Of a DNA stretch of 64,000 nt, positions 46,400 through 54,848 are shown one piece after another. The translations under genes and the position numbers were made by a program. How positions within the stretch are numbered: position 1 is the stretch's first letter; every line of letters starts with the position of its first letter. The notes beneath the pieces were generated by a model. That model ran no database searches, had not been told where the DNA came from, and was given only the letters and a program-made list of their open reading frames with translations. Location: contig NZ_VUOK01000034.1 of NCBI RefSeq assembly GCF_009806555.1, forward strand, positions 182,060 through 246,059, in the 5' to 3' direction. Origin of the DNA: Methylobacterium sp. 2A. Lineage in GTDB: Bacteria; Pseudomonadota; Alphaproteobacteria; Rhizobiales; Beijerinckiaceae.

Positions 46400-46795
46400 A
46401 TGCGCCACGCTGTCCTGCCTGCCGCCCTGATCGCCGCCCTGATCGCCGCCGCCCCTCCGGCGCAGGCACAGATCCGCAACGCCCCGGGCCCGCGGGCTCT
46501 GGAATTCGCCGCCTACATCTTCGCGGCCTCCAACGTCTGCGGCTATCGGATCGGCAGCGACCCGTTCGAGGGACTTCTGGCGAAGCAGAACGTGCGGATC
46601 GCGGACGTTCAGCCCCGCGGACCCTTCGGCAACCGCGTGCAGACGATGTTCACGCTGATGTCGAACCAGATGCAGCAGAACCGCGATCAGGCCTGTCTCG
46701 CGGTGGCGGGCGAGTACGGGCCGGAGGGCACCATCGCCAAGAACGTGCTGCTGCCGGCGGGTCAGGATCCCGGCGCGCCCGCCAAGCCGCAGTGA
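46400..46795 (+). CDS. secreted hypothetical protein
   Basis: A 131-residue protein with a clear signal peptide (MRHAVLPAALIAALIAAAPPAQAQ). The mature part is ordered (RALEFAAYIFAASNVCGYRIGSDPFEGLL... TMFTLMSNQMQQNRDQACLAVAGEYGPEG) with two Cys that could form a periplasmic disulfide. No family is recognised with confidence. The ATG at 46400 is used; earlier in-frame starts run into sequence without a signal sequence. Confidence 0.75.
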   Translation: MRHAVLPAALIAALIAAAPPAQAQIRNAPGPRALEFAAYIFAASNVCGYRIGSDPFEGLLAKQNVRIADVQPRGPFGNRVQTMFTLMSNQMQQNRDQACLAVAGEYGPEGTIAKNVLLPAGQDPGAPAKPQ

Positions 46796-46810
46796 TCGGC
46801 GCGTCGAGGT

Positions 46811-47500
46811 CTAGCCCAGCCGCCACTCGATCGGCTGGCCCCCGTGCTCGGCAAGCCAGCGGTTGGCCCGGCCGAACGGGTCCGAGCCCGGAAAGTCGCG
46901 GGCCCGGTTGAGCGGGGAGGGGTGTCCGCTCTCGAACACGCCGTGACGGGTCCGATCGATCAGCGGCGCCCGGGCGCGGGCCTGGGCGCCCCAGAGCAGG
47001 AACGCGGCGGGCTCCGGGCGCGCCGAGACCGCGGCCACCGCCTCGTCGGTCAGCCGCGCCCAGCCGAACCGCAGATGCGCCCCGGCCTTGCCGGCCTCGA
47101 CCGTCAGCGCACTGTTGAGGAGCAGAACCCCCTGACGGGCCCAGGCCGTGAGGTCGCCGCCCGCCGCGCGGTCGGACCCTGCCTCGGCGAGGATCACCTT
47201 CAGAGAGGCGGGCAGGCGGCCCGATCCCACGAACGAGAAGGCGAGCCCGTTGGCGTCGCCCGGGGTCGGATAGGGGTCCTGTCCGAGAATCACGGCGCGC
47301 ACCGCCGGCAGGGGCGTCTCCGTCAGGGCGCGGAAGATCCGGTCCGGGGCCGGCAGCACGCGGGCACCCGCCGCGATGCGGGCATCGACCCGGGCCGCCG
47401 CGGCCTCGGCGCCGCCGTCCGCGAAAAACGGCAGCGCCAGCCAGGGTGAACCGGAGGCGCGGAAGGCCGTAAGGGCATCGGCCACGGGTGTCGCGGTCAA
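46811..47500 (-). CDS. ung: uracil-DNA glycosylase
   Basis: A 229-residue family 1-type uracil-DNA glycosylase. The active-site motif is LGQDPYPTPGDANGLAFSF (catalytic D75), and the DNA-intercalation motif is GHPSPL (H193). In the canonical family GQDPYHGP occurs; here the His after Tyr is replaced by Pro, a change seen in some bacterial lineages. The protein removes uracil from DNA in the base excision repair pathway. It is convergent with the secreted-protein gene. Confidence 0.92.
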   Translation of the reverse strand: MTATPVADALTAFRASGSPWLALPFFADGGAEAAAARVDARIAAGARVLPAPDRIFRALTETPLPAVRAVILGQDPYPTPGDANGLAFSFVGSGRLPASLKVILAEAGSDRAAGGDLTAWARQGVLLLNSALTVEAGKAGAHLRFGWARLTDEAVAAVSARPEPAAFLLWGAQARARAPLIDRTRHGVFESGHPSPLNRARDFPGSDPFGRANRWLAEHGGQPIEWRLG

Positions 47501-47755
47501 TCGGATCTCCAGTTTCTTTCCGGCGCCAGGATCCTCGGCCGTGGTTGCGGCGCGCCGCCCACCGTGTTCAGGGACGGAAGTCGTGCGTACGGCTCCGGTG
47601 TGGCATGTCGCATGCGGCCTTCGCCGGGCGGCATTGTAACCCTACATGGAAACGCGCCCGATGGGGTTAAGCCTCCGGTCGGCCCCAGCACATGCGGGGC
47701 CGCCGGGTATCTGTAGCCAGAGGAAGGACTCGGCGCAGGGCGCCGGAACGCTGCC

Positions 47756-48841
47756 ATGAACGAACGCGTCGAACCCGCCGCAGCACTGGCGAATGGCCGT
47801 CCCCTCGCCCCGCGCCGCCCCGCGGCCGATACCCTGCCGGCCGACCACCCGAAGGTGGCCTGGGGGCGCGTCGGCGTCCTGCTGATGAACCTCGGCACGC
47901 CGGAGGGCACCAGCTACTGGCCGATGCGCCGGTATCTGAAGGAGTTCCTGTCGGACCGGCGGGTCATCGAGGTGCCGCGGCTGATCTGGTGGCCGCTCCT
48001 CAACCTGATCATCCTGACCAAGCGCCCGGGGCCGAAGGGCCGCGACTATGCCAGCGTCTGGAACAATGCGCTGAACGAGGGGCCGTTGAAGACCATCACC
48101 CGCGGCCAGTGCGAGCGCCTCCAGGCCGCGATGGGCGATTCGGTCGTGGTCGACTGGGCGATGCGCTACGGCAAGCCGGAGGTCGCCGGCCGCATCCAGG
48201 CGTTGCTCGACCAGGGCTGCGACCGCATCCTGCTGGTGCCGCTCTATCCGCAATACGCCGCCGCGACCTCGGCCACCGCCTGCGACCAGGCGTTCCGCGC
48301 CCTGCTGGACATGCGCTGGCAGCCGACGGTGCGCGTCTCGCCGCCCTACCACGACGATCCGGTCTACATCGCCGCCATGGCCGATTCGATCCGGGCGGGG
48401 CTGGCCAAGCTCGATTTCGAGCCGGAGGTGATCCTCACCTCGTTCCACGGCGTGCCGCGGAGCTACCTGCTCAAGGGCGACCCCTACCATTGCCAGTGCC
48501 ACAAGACCGGCCGGCTGATCCGCGAGGCGCTCGGCCTGCCGCCGGAGCGGATGCGGGTGACCTTCCAGTCGCGCTTCGGCAACGAGGAATGGCTCAAGCC
48601 CTACACGGACGAGACCGTGACGGCGCTCGCCAAATCCGGCGTGAAGCGCATGGCGATCGTGGCCCCGGGCTTCACGGCCGATTGCCTGGAGACCCTGGAG
48701 GAGCTCGACGGCGAGAACCGCCACTATTTCGAGGAGAATGGCGGCGAGCGCTTCGCCTACATCCCCTGCCTGAACGACAGCGATCTCGGCATGAAGGTCA
48801 TCGAGCACGTGGTGCGCCGGGAACTTCAGGGCTGGATCTGA
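47756..48841 (+). CDS. hemH: ferrochelatase
   Basis: A 361-residue ferrochelatase that inserts Fe(II) into protoporphyrin IX. Motifs are GVLLMNLGTPEGTSYWPMRRYLKEFLSD at the N-terminus, LVPLYPQYAAATSAT, the active-site His in SFHGVPRSYLLKGDPYHCQC, and the acidic iron-binding block CLETLEELDGENR. The N-terminal 38 residues are a variable extension. A strong terminator hairpin lies after the stop. No Irr box was seen upstream. Confidence 0.95.
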   Translation: MNERVEPAAALANGRPLAPRRPAADTLPADHPKVAWGRVGVLLMNLGTPEGTSYWPMRRYLKEFLSDRRVIEVPRLIWWPLLNLIILTKRPGPKGRDYASVWNNALNEGPLKTITRGQCERLQAAMGDSVVVDWAMRYGKPEVAGRIQALLDQGCDRILLVPLYPQYAAATSATACDQAFRALLDMRWQPTVRVSPPYHDDPVYIAAMADSIRAGLAKLDFEPEVILTSFHGVPRSYLLKGDPYHCQCHKTGRLIREALGLPPERMRVTFQSRFGNEEWLKPYTDETVTALAKSGVKRMAIVAPGFTADCLETLEELDGENRHYFEENGGERFAYIPCLNDSDLGMKVIEHVVRRELQGWI

Positions 48842-48846
48842 GAATA

Positions 48847-48878
48847 CGGTCCGGGCGCTTGCTGTGCCGCCCGGACCG
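48847..48878 (+). terminator. terminator after hemH
   Basis: A perfect 11-bp stem, CGGTCCGGGCG (48847-48857) and CGCCCGGACCG (48868-48878), with a 10-base loop, followed by a CCTATTCTGTTCCT run with several T residues. It lies six bases past the hemH stop. Confidence 0.8.
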
Positions 48879-48930
48879 CCTATTCTGTTCCTAAGCCGGG
48901 CAGCTCCTCGACTCGGCGCTGGAGGATCCC

Positions 48931-49089
48931 ATGGCGTTCTTCATCGGCATCGCGTGCCCCTGGCTGCTGGTCGCCGTGCTCGACCGGATCGCCGAAGGCC
49001 GCCGGACTGACGAGCTGGCCGCGCTCGGCGTGACGCCGCGATCCGCGCCGGCGCAGTCGAGCTATCTCGTGCCCGACCGGCCCTACTGA
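48931..49089 (+). CDS. putative 52-residue membrane-anchored small protein
   Basis: An uninterrupted 53-codon frame preceded by a consensus ribosome-binding site (GGAGGATCCC just before the ATG). The protein starts MAFFIGIACPWLLVAVLDRIAEG, a single hydrophobic segment, then a short charged and Pro/Ser-rich tail ending in DRPY. No known family. The strong ribosome-binding site makes a real small membrane protein likely. Confidence 0.5.
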   Translation: MAFFIGIACPWLLVAVLDRIAEGRRTDELAALGVTPRSAPAQSSYLVPDRPY

Positions 49090-49158
49090 CGGGCGCGCCT
49101 CGACGAGCGCGGCACGAGGCTGCGCTTTCCGGTGATCGATCTCGACAGGTATCGATAA

Positions 49159-49464
49159 CCCTGTAGCGATCCGCTCCATCAGGAGGACGCAAGGATCCGT
49201 GGCGATCTCGGGGAGCGGCTGGTCGCGACCGGCCGGTACACGTCGGAGAACGAGGTGCTGCGGGAAGGCGTCCGCCTGATCCGCGACCGGGAGGCGGACC
49301 TCGCCACGGTGGATCAATCGATCGCGACTGGCCTCGCTCAGGCTCAGGGCGGGCGGACCAAGTCTGCGGAAGAGGTTTTCGACCGGCCGGCGCTTCAGTA
49401 TCGCGCCCTGATCGGCGGGACAGAATGCTCGTCCGTTTCGCGGATTCGGCGGAAGACGATTTAG
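49159..49464 (+). pseudogene. ParD-like antitoxin, probably 5'-degenerate
   Basis: The frame contains LVATGRYTSENEVLREGVRLIRDREADL, the ParD C-terminal/dimerisation part. A good Shine-Dalgarno (AGGAGG, 49181-49186) lies where a start should follow, but the codon at the right spacing is ATC (49195), not ATG. The N-terminal strand of the ribbon-helix-helix and several helix residues appear deleted compared with typical ParD proteins. The first normal start, GTG at 49255, would leave only the C-terminal half. The parE frame overlaps its 3' end by 40 bases. Confidence 0.55.
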
Positions 49465-49721
49465 AATCGCTCGGCGACTTTATTGCGCAGGATGAACCCG
49501 AGCGCGCCCTCAGTTTCGTGCCGGAATTGCGGGTGGCATGCTTGGCGCGTGCCGATTTCCCCGAGCGCTTTCCGCTGGTTCCCCGCTACGAAGACCGCGG
49601 CGTCCGCCGCCATGGGCAGGGTGATTACCCGATCGTCTACAGGGCAGAGGCCAATCAGGTCGTCATCCTGCACATACGGCGTGGCACAGCGGATCATGCC
49701 ACACGCCTATTCCCATCCTGA
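49425..49721 (+). CDS. ParE/RelE-family toxin-like protein
   Basis: A 98-residue RelE/ParE-fold protein. The blocks DDLESLGDFIAQDEPERALSFVPELR and DYPIVYRAEANQVVILHIRRG match the toxin fold, with the typical Tyr and Arg residues near the C-terminus. It overlaps the antitoxin frame by 40 bases in the usual arrangement. If the antitoxin is inactive, the toxin must be silent or mutated; the sequence itself shows no stop codon or frameshift. Confidence 0.75.
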   Translation: MLVRFADSAEDDLESLGDFIAQDEPERALSFVPELRVACLARADFPERFPLVPRYEDRGVRRHGQGDYPIVYRAEANQVVILHIRRGTADHATRLFPS

Positions 49722-49756
49722 TCGGACGGAACGGTCCGACCGTCACCGCACCCGGA

Positions 49757-50686
49757 TCAGGGCTTTTTCGTCTCCGGCGCAGGCTGCGCCGCCTCGGCGG
49801 GCGCATCGGGGCGCACGATCTTCGCCTCCGCGCGCAGCTTCAGGATCAGGTCCTGCTGCGCCTTGCGGATCAGGTGCTGGTCGATCTGGTCCTTGAGTTC
49901 GTCGAAGGTCGGCTGCGGCTTGGTGCGCTTCTCCTCGACCTTGATGACGTGCCAGCCGAACTGGGTCTTCACCGGGTCCGAGACCTGCCCGGCCTTCATC
50001 GCGAAGGCGGCGTTGGCGAAGTCCGGAACCATCCGCTCCTTGGTGAACCAGCCGAGATCGCCGCCCTCGGCCTTCGAGCCCGGATCCTTCGAGGTCTCGG
50101 CCGCGACCTTGGCGAAATCCTCGCCGCCCTTGATCCGCGCCGCGATCTTCTTGGCGTCGGCCTCGTTGTCCACGAGGATGTGGCGCGCGTGCACCTCCTC
50201 CTCGGGCTTCATCAGCTTGACGGTCTGATCGTAGATCGCGTGCTCGGCTTCCGGCGTGACGGCGCGCTTGGCCTCCTGCTCCAGGTAGTCGTCGAGCAGC
50301 AGCTTGTCGCGGAAATAGGCGAGCTTGCGCTTGAAATCCGGGGTGTCGCCGATCTTGGCGGCCTCGGCCGCCTGCGCGCCGACCCGCAGGTCGACCATGT
50401 AGTCCACGAGCAGGTTCTTCTTCTGCGCGTCGTCGACGCCCGGCAGCGACAAAGCCGGGTCGTCGGCCGCGATGGCGAGGTCGCCCTGCGTGATCGGCTT
50501 GCCGTTGACGCTCGCCACCACCGAATCGGGCCCCGCCGGGGCGGCGGAGGTCGCGGCCGTCGTGTTCGCGGCGGGTGTCGTGGCGGGAGCCGGCGCTTTC
50601 TGCGGCGCCTGGGCCAGCGCGAGACCCGGCAGCGCGATCAGGACGGCGAGCGCGCTGACGCGCCGGAGCAGGGCGGTGTGGGGCAT
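49757..50686 (-). CDS. parvulin-type peptidyl-prolyl cis-trans isomerase
   Basis: A 309-residue periplasmic PPIase of the PpiC/SurA type. The signal peptide is MPHTALLRRVSALAVLIALPGLALAQA, followed by an Ala/Pro-rich linker, an N-terminal chaperone region and the parvulin domain EEEVHARHILVDNEADAK... GGDLGWFTKERMVPDFANAAFAMKAGQVSDPVKTQFGWHVIKVEE. The start at 50686 is used because it begins the signal peptide. It helps outer membrane protein folding. It is divergent from secA, whose product exports such proteins. Confidence 0.9.
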   Translation of the reverse strand: MPHTALLRRVSALAVLIALPGLALAQAPQKAPAPATTPAANTTAATSAAPAGPDSVVASVNGKPITQGDLAIAADDPALSLPGVDDAQKKNLLVDYMVDLRVGAQAAEAAKIGDTPDFKRKLAYFRDKLLLDDYLEQEAKRAVTPEAEHAIYDQTVKLMKPEEEVHARHILVDNEADAKKIAARIKGGEDFAKVAAETSKDPGSKAEGGDLGWFTKERMVPDFANAAFAMKAGQVSDPVKTQFGWHVIKVEEKRTKPQPTFDELKDQIDQHLIRKAQQDLILKLRAEAKIVRPDAPAEAAQPAPETKKP

Positions 50687-50947
50687 CGGGCGAAGTCCTC
50701 GGCTGACGTCTCGTGGCCGCTCCGGATCGGGCCGGGCGGCGGGCCGCGGCACAGGTGGCCCGCGTCGCGCGAGAAGGCAAGCGCGGCGGTTCCGCCGCTG
50801 GCGGAACCGTGACCGCACCGGCCGGCGTTGAGGGCTGCCCCTTTCAGGTGCACCGGGCGATGTTTACCTCTATAAGCCCGGCCAACTCCGCCCAGGCCGG
50901 CCCGTCACGCTCATGCGTGGGCGGGCTCGCGCGTCCGCAGGTCCACG

Positions 50948-53839
50948 ATGCTCGGCTCGATCGCCAAGAAGATTTTCGGCTCCTCCAACGACCGGCGCGT
51001 CAAGGGCTACCGCCCCCGCGTGGCGCAGATCAACGCGCTGGAACCGGAGATTCAGGCCCTGTCGGACGAGGCCCTGCGCGCCCGCACCGACATGCTGAAG
51101 GCCGAGCTCGCCGCCGGCAAGAGCCTCGACGACATCCTCGTGCCGGCCTTCGCGACGGTGCGCGAGGCGGCCAAGCGCGTCTTCGGCCAGCGCCACTTCG
51201 ACGTGCAGCTGATCGGCGGCATGGTGCTGCACGAGGGCGGCATCGCCGAGATGAAGACCGGCGAGGGCAAGACCCTGGTGGCGACGCTGCCGGTCTATCT
51301 CAACGCCCTGGAGGGCAAGGGCGTCCACGTCGTCACCGTGAACGACTATCTCGCCTCGCGCGACGCCGAGTGGATGGGTCAGGTCTACCGGTTCCTGGGC
51401 CTCTCGGTCGGCACCATCGTCCACGGGCTCGACGACGCGCAGCGCAAGGACGCCTATGCCTGCGACATCACCTACGGCACCAACAACGAGTACGGGTTCG
51501 ACTATCTGCGCGACAACATGAAGTACGAGATGTCCCAGCTGGCGCAGCGGGGGCACAATTTCGCGATCGTCGACGAGGTGGATTCGATCCTGATCGACGA
51601 GGCGCGCACGCCGCTGATCATCTCGGGTCCCGTGGACGACCGATCGGAACTCTATGTCGCGGTCGATGCGCTGATGCCGCGGCTGCGCAGGGAATTCTAC
51701 GACCTCGACGAGAAGCAGCGCACCGTCTCGCTCACCGAAGAGGGCAACGAGTTCATCGAGGAGGCGATGCGCGAGGCCGGCCTCCTCAAGGAGGGCGACC
51801 TCTACGACGCCCACAACGTGACGCTCGTCCACCACGTGAACCAGGCCCTGCGCGCCCACACGCTGTTCACCCGGGACAAGGACTACATCGTCAAGAACGA
51901 CGAGGTGGTGATCATCGACGAGTTCACCGGCCGCATGATGCAGGGACGGCGCTACTCGGAGGGGCTCCATCAGGCGCTCGAAGCCAAGGAGCGGGTGACG
52001 ATCCAGCCCGAGAACCAGACGCTCGCCTCGATCACCTTCCAGAATTATTTCCGCCTCTACAAGAAGCTCGCCGGCATGACCGGCACGGCCTCGACCGAGG
52101 CCGACGAGTTCGCCGAGATCTACAAGCTCGACGTGGTCGACATTCCGACCAACAAGGAGGTCGAGCGCGTCGACGAGGACGACGAGGTCTACCGCACGGT
52201 GGCTGAGAAGTACGACGGCATCATCGCGGAGATCGACAAGGCGCATAGCCGCCATCAGCCGATCCTGGTCGGCACCGGCTCGATCGAGAAGTCCGAGCAC
52301 CTTGCCGAACTGCTCAAGAAGGCCGGCTACAGCCTGCTCGACTACTCGGATCCCAACGCGCTGACCGACGTCTACGCCGCCGCCCGCGAGGGCCGGGTGA
52401 CCAAGCGCTTCGCCGTGCTCAATGCCCGGTTCCACGAGCAGGAGGCCTACATCGTGGCCGAGGCCGGCGTGCCGGGCGCGATCACCATCGCCACCAACAT
52501 GGCCGGCCGCGGCACCGACATCAAACTCGGCGGCAATGTCGAGATGCGGGTCGAGAAGGAACTGGCCGGCGTCCCCGAGGGACCGGAGCGCGACGCCCAG
52601 ATCGAGGCCATCAAGGCCGAGATCGCCGAGAACCGCGCCAAGGTCCTGGCCTCCGGCGAGAAGGCGGATCCGGAGGCGGGCCGCAAGAAGGACCTGCCCG
52701 GCGGCCTCTACATCATCGGCACCGAGCGCCACGAGAGCCGGCGGATCGACAACCAGCTGCGCGGCCGCTCGGGCCGCCAGGGCGATCCCGGCCGCTCGAA
52801 ATTCTACCTGTCGCTTCAGGACGACCTGATGCGGATCTTCGGCTCCGACCGCATGGACGGGATGCTGCAGAAGCTCGGCCTCGAGCAGGGCGAGGCGATC
52901 ATCCATCCCTGGATCAACAAGGCGATCGAGAAGGCGCAGCAGAAGGTCGAGGCGCGCAACTTCGACATGCGCAAGAACGTGCTCAAATACGACAACGTCA
53001 TGAACGACCAGCGCAAGGTCGTGTTCGAGCAGCGCCGGGACTTCATGGCCCAGGAGAGCGTCCGCGAGACCGTGGACGAGATGCGCGAGGGCGTGATCGA
53101 CGACCTCGTCGCCCGACACATCCCGGAGAACGCCTACGCCGAGCAGTGGGACGTGGCCGGCCTGCGCGAACAGGTGCGGGAGATCCTCAACCTCGACGTT
53201 CCGGTGGAGGACTGGGCCAAGGAAGAGGGCATCGCCGACGAGGAGATGCGCGAGCGCCTGCTCAAGGCCGCCGAGGAGGCCTATGCGGCCCGGACCGAGA
53301 AGAACGGCGCCGAAGTCACCGCCTATATCGAGAAGCAGGTGCTGCTCCAGACCCTGGACCACCTGTGGCGCGAGCACCTCGTGACCCTCGACCACCTGCG
53401 GCAGGTGATCGGCTGGCGCGGCTTCGCCCAGCGCGATCCGCTGAACGAGTACAAGTCCGAGGCCTTCGACCTGTTCAATGGCCTCGTCACCGCCCTGCGC
53501 GAGCAGGTCACCGCGCAGCTCTCGCGGGTCGAGATCATGTTCCAGGAGCCGCAGGCCGAGTTCCCGGCCGGCGGTCCGGCCCTGCCGCCGATGTTCGCCC
53601 AGCACCTCGATCCGGTCACCGGCGAGAACGAGATGGACTTTGCCGGCCAGGGCTCCGGCAGCGACGGCGGCGCCGGGCCGGCCTACGGCTTCGCCGCCCA
53701 GGGCCTCACCGCGGACGGCGCGGTGCTGGAGCGCGACCCGCAGGACGCCGCCACCTGGGGCCGCGTCGGCCGCAACGAGCCGTGCCCCTGCGGCTCGGGG
53801 AAGAAATACAAGCACTGCCACGGCAGCCTGCAGGCCTGA
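50948..53839 (+). CDS. secA: preprotein translocase ATPase SecA
   Basis: A 963-residue SecA motor. It has Walker A GEGKT ([14 protein letters not shown]), DEVD-type Walker [16 protein letters not shown], the preprotein cross-linking domain, the [13 protein letters not shown] helicase motif and the C-terminal zinc-binding [14 protein letters not shown]. Length is normal for alphaproteobacteria. The protein drives export through SecYEG. bioD follows eight bases downstream. Confidence 0.97.
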   Translation: MLGSIAKKIFGSSNDRRVKGYRPRVAQINALEPEIQALSDEALRARTDMLKAELAAGKSLDDILVPAFATVREAAKRVFGQRHFDVQLIGGMVLHEGGIAEMKTGEGKTLVATLPVYLNALEGKGVHVVTVNDYLASRDAEWMGQVYRFLGLSVGTIVHGLDDAQRKDAYACDITYGTNNEYGFDYLRDNMKYEMSQLAQRGHNFAIVDEVDSILIDEARTPLIISGPVDDRSELYVAVDALMPRLRREFYDLDEKQRTVSLTEEGNEFIEEAMREAGLLKEGDLYDAHNVTLVHHVNQALRAHTLFTRDKDYIVKNDEVVIIDEFTGRMMQGRRYSEGLHQALEAKERVTIQPENQTLASITFQNYFRLYKKLAGMTGTASTEADEFAEIYKLDVVDIPTNKEVERVDEDDEVYRTVAEKYDGIIAEIDKAHSRHQPILVGTGSIEKSEHLAELLKKAGYSLLDYSDPNALTDVYAAAREGRVTKRFAVLNARFHEQEAYIVAEAGVPGAITIATNMAGRGTDIKLGGNVEMRVEKELAGVPEGPERDAQIEAIKAEIAENRAKVLASGEKADPEAGRKKDLPGGLYIIGTERHESRRIDNQLRGRSGRQGDPGRSKFYLSLQDDLMRIFGSDRMDGMLQKLGLEQGEAIIHPWINKAIEKAQQKVEARNFDMRKNVLKYDNVMNDQRKVVFEQRRDFMAQESVRETVDEMREGVIDDLVARHIPENAYAEQWDVAGLREQVREILNLDVPVEDWAKEEGIADEEMRERLLKAAEEAYAARTEKNGAEVTAYIEKQVLLQTLDHLWREHLVTLDHLRQVIGWRGFAQRDPLNEYKSEAFDLFNGLVTALREQVTAQLSRVEIMFQEPQAEFPAGGPALPPMFAQHLDPVTGENEMDFAGQGSGSDGGAGPAYGFAAQGLTADGAVLERDPQDAATWGRVGRNEPCPCGSGKKYKHCHGSLQA

Positions 53840-53846
53840 GGCCGCG

Positions 53847-54518
53847 ATGGCTGCCCGGGCGGTCTTCATCGCGGGGGCCGGCACCGAGATCGGCAAGACC
53901 TACGTCACTGTGGCGCTGACCCGGCGCCTGCGGGCGCAGGGTCGGCCGGTGCGGACCGTGAAGCCGCTGGCGAGCGGCGTCCCGCCGCTGAGCGATCCCG
54001 GTTTCGCCGAGAGCGACACCGCCCGGCTCCTCGACGCGCAGGGTATCGCCCTCGACGGCGAGGCCGTGGAAGCCTGTTCGCCCTGGCGCTTCTCCGCGCC
54101 CCTGTCGCCCGATCAGGCGGCCGTGCTGGAGGGCCGATCCCTCGATCTGGCCGACCTCGTCGGCTGGTGCCGGGCCCAGATCGCCGTCACGACGGGAACG
54201 CTGCTGGTCGAGGGGGTCGGCGGCCTGATGAGCCCGGTCACCGAGGCGGCGACCGGCCTCGATTGGCTCCGGGCGCTGGATGTTCCGGCGCTGCTGGTAT
54301 CCGGAAGTTACCTGGGGGCGATCAGCCACACGCTCACGGCCTGCGAGACCTTACGCCGTTACGATGTGCGGCTGCGTGCCGTGGTCGTCAGCGAGAGCGT
54401 CGGCGCGCCGGCCCCGGCCAGCACCGTGGCCACGTCGATCGCCCGCCATGCCGGCGCGGAGGTGTTCTGCCTGAGGCGCGGCGAGGCCTGCCCCGAGGCC
54501 TTGGCGGCGCTGATCTGA
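53847..54518 (+). CDS. bioD: dethiobiotin synthetase-like protein
   Basis: A 223-residue BioD-like ATP-dependent enzyme. The P-loop-like motif is FIAGAGTEIGKTYVTVAL (GTDxGKT is usual), and later blocks are TVKPLASGV, LLVEGVGGLMSPV and VPALLVSGSYLGAISHTLTACETL. It forms the ureido ring of biotin from 7,8-diaminopelargonate. The other biotin genes are not in the window. The start is eight bases after the secA stop, so the two are probably co-transcribed. Confidence 0.9.
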   Translation: MAARAVFIAGAGTEIGKTYVTVALTRRLRAQGRPVRTVKPLASGVPPLSDPGFAESDTARLLDAQGIALDGEAVEACSPWRFSAPLSPDQAAVLEGRSLDLADLVGWCRAQIAVTTGTLLVEGVGGLMSPVTEAATGLDWLRALDVPALLVSGSYLGAISHTLTACETLRRYDVRLRAVVVSESVGAPAPASTVATSIARHAGAEVFCLRRGEACPEALAALI

Positions 54519-54529
54519 AGCCGACCAAC

Positions 54530-54676
54530 CCTTTCCCGGACAGGCGGAGCGACAGCGGAATCTGATCCGGAGCCCGCGTACGAAACGCCGCACAAGCGAC
54601 ACCAAATGTGGACGCTGCGCGTCGTCCCGTGCCGGCACCCGGGTCGCATTCCGCTGGCGCGGCCTGCGGCCCGGGA
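54530..54676 (-). repeat. intergenic terminal-inverted-repeat element, copy B (MITE-like)
   Basis: About 147 bp, beginning CCTTTCCCGGACAGGC and ending GGCCCGGGA. It is the inverted counterpart of the element at 35932-36085: after reverse complementation the two align over their whole length with many matches. Its two ends are also imperfect inverted repeats of each other (GCGACAGCGGAATCTGATCC versus the inverse of CGGGTCGCATTCCGCTGGCGC). It fills most of the gap between bioD and kup. Confidence 0.8.
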
Positions 54677-54848
54677 AGAGGTCGGTGCCGAGCCGGCGGA
54701 CACCGCGCGGCGTTCCAAGACTTATACCCTCAAGTCCGCGTGTGAAGCCGGCCTCTCGGGCGCCTTCCGCTGCGCCGTCGCTGGACGGACAAGGTCGGGC
54801 TGCTAACTGTCGGGCAATGTCGACACGCCCAGGTCCGGGCAGGTTCGT

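Noticed and set aside
49255..49464. ParD antitoxin starting at GTG 49255
   Set aside because: This start would leave out the whole N-terminal DNA-binding part while homology continues upstream in frame, so it is probably not the original start.
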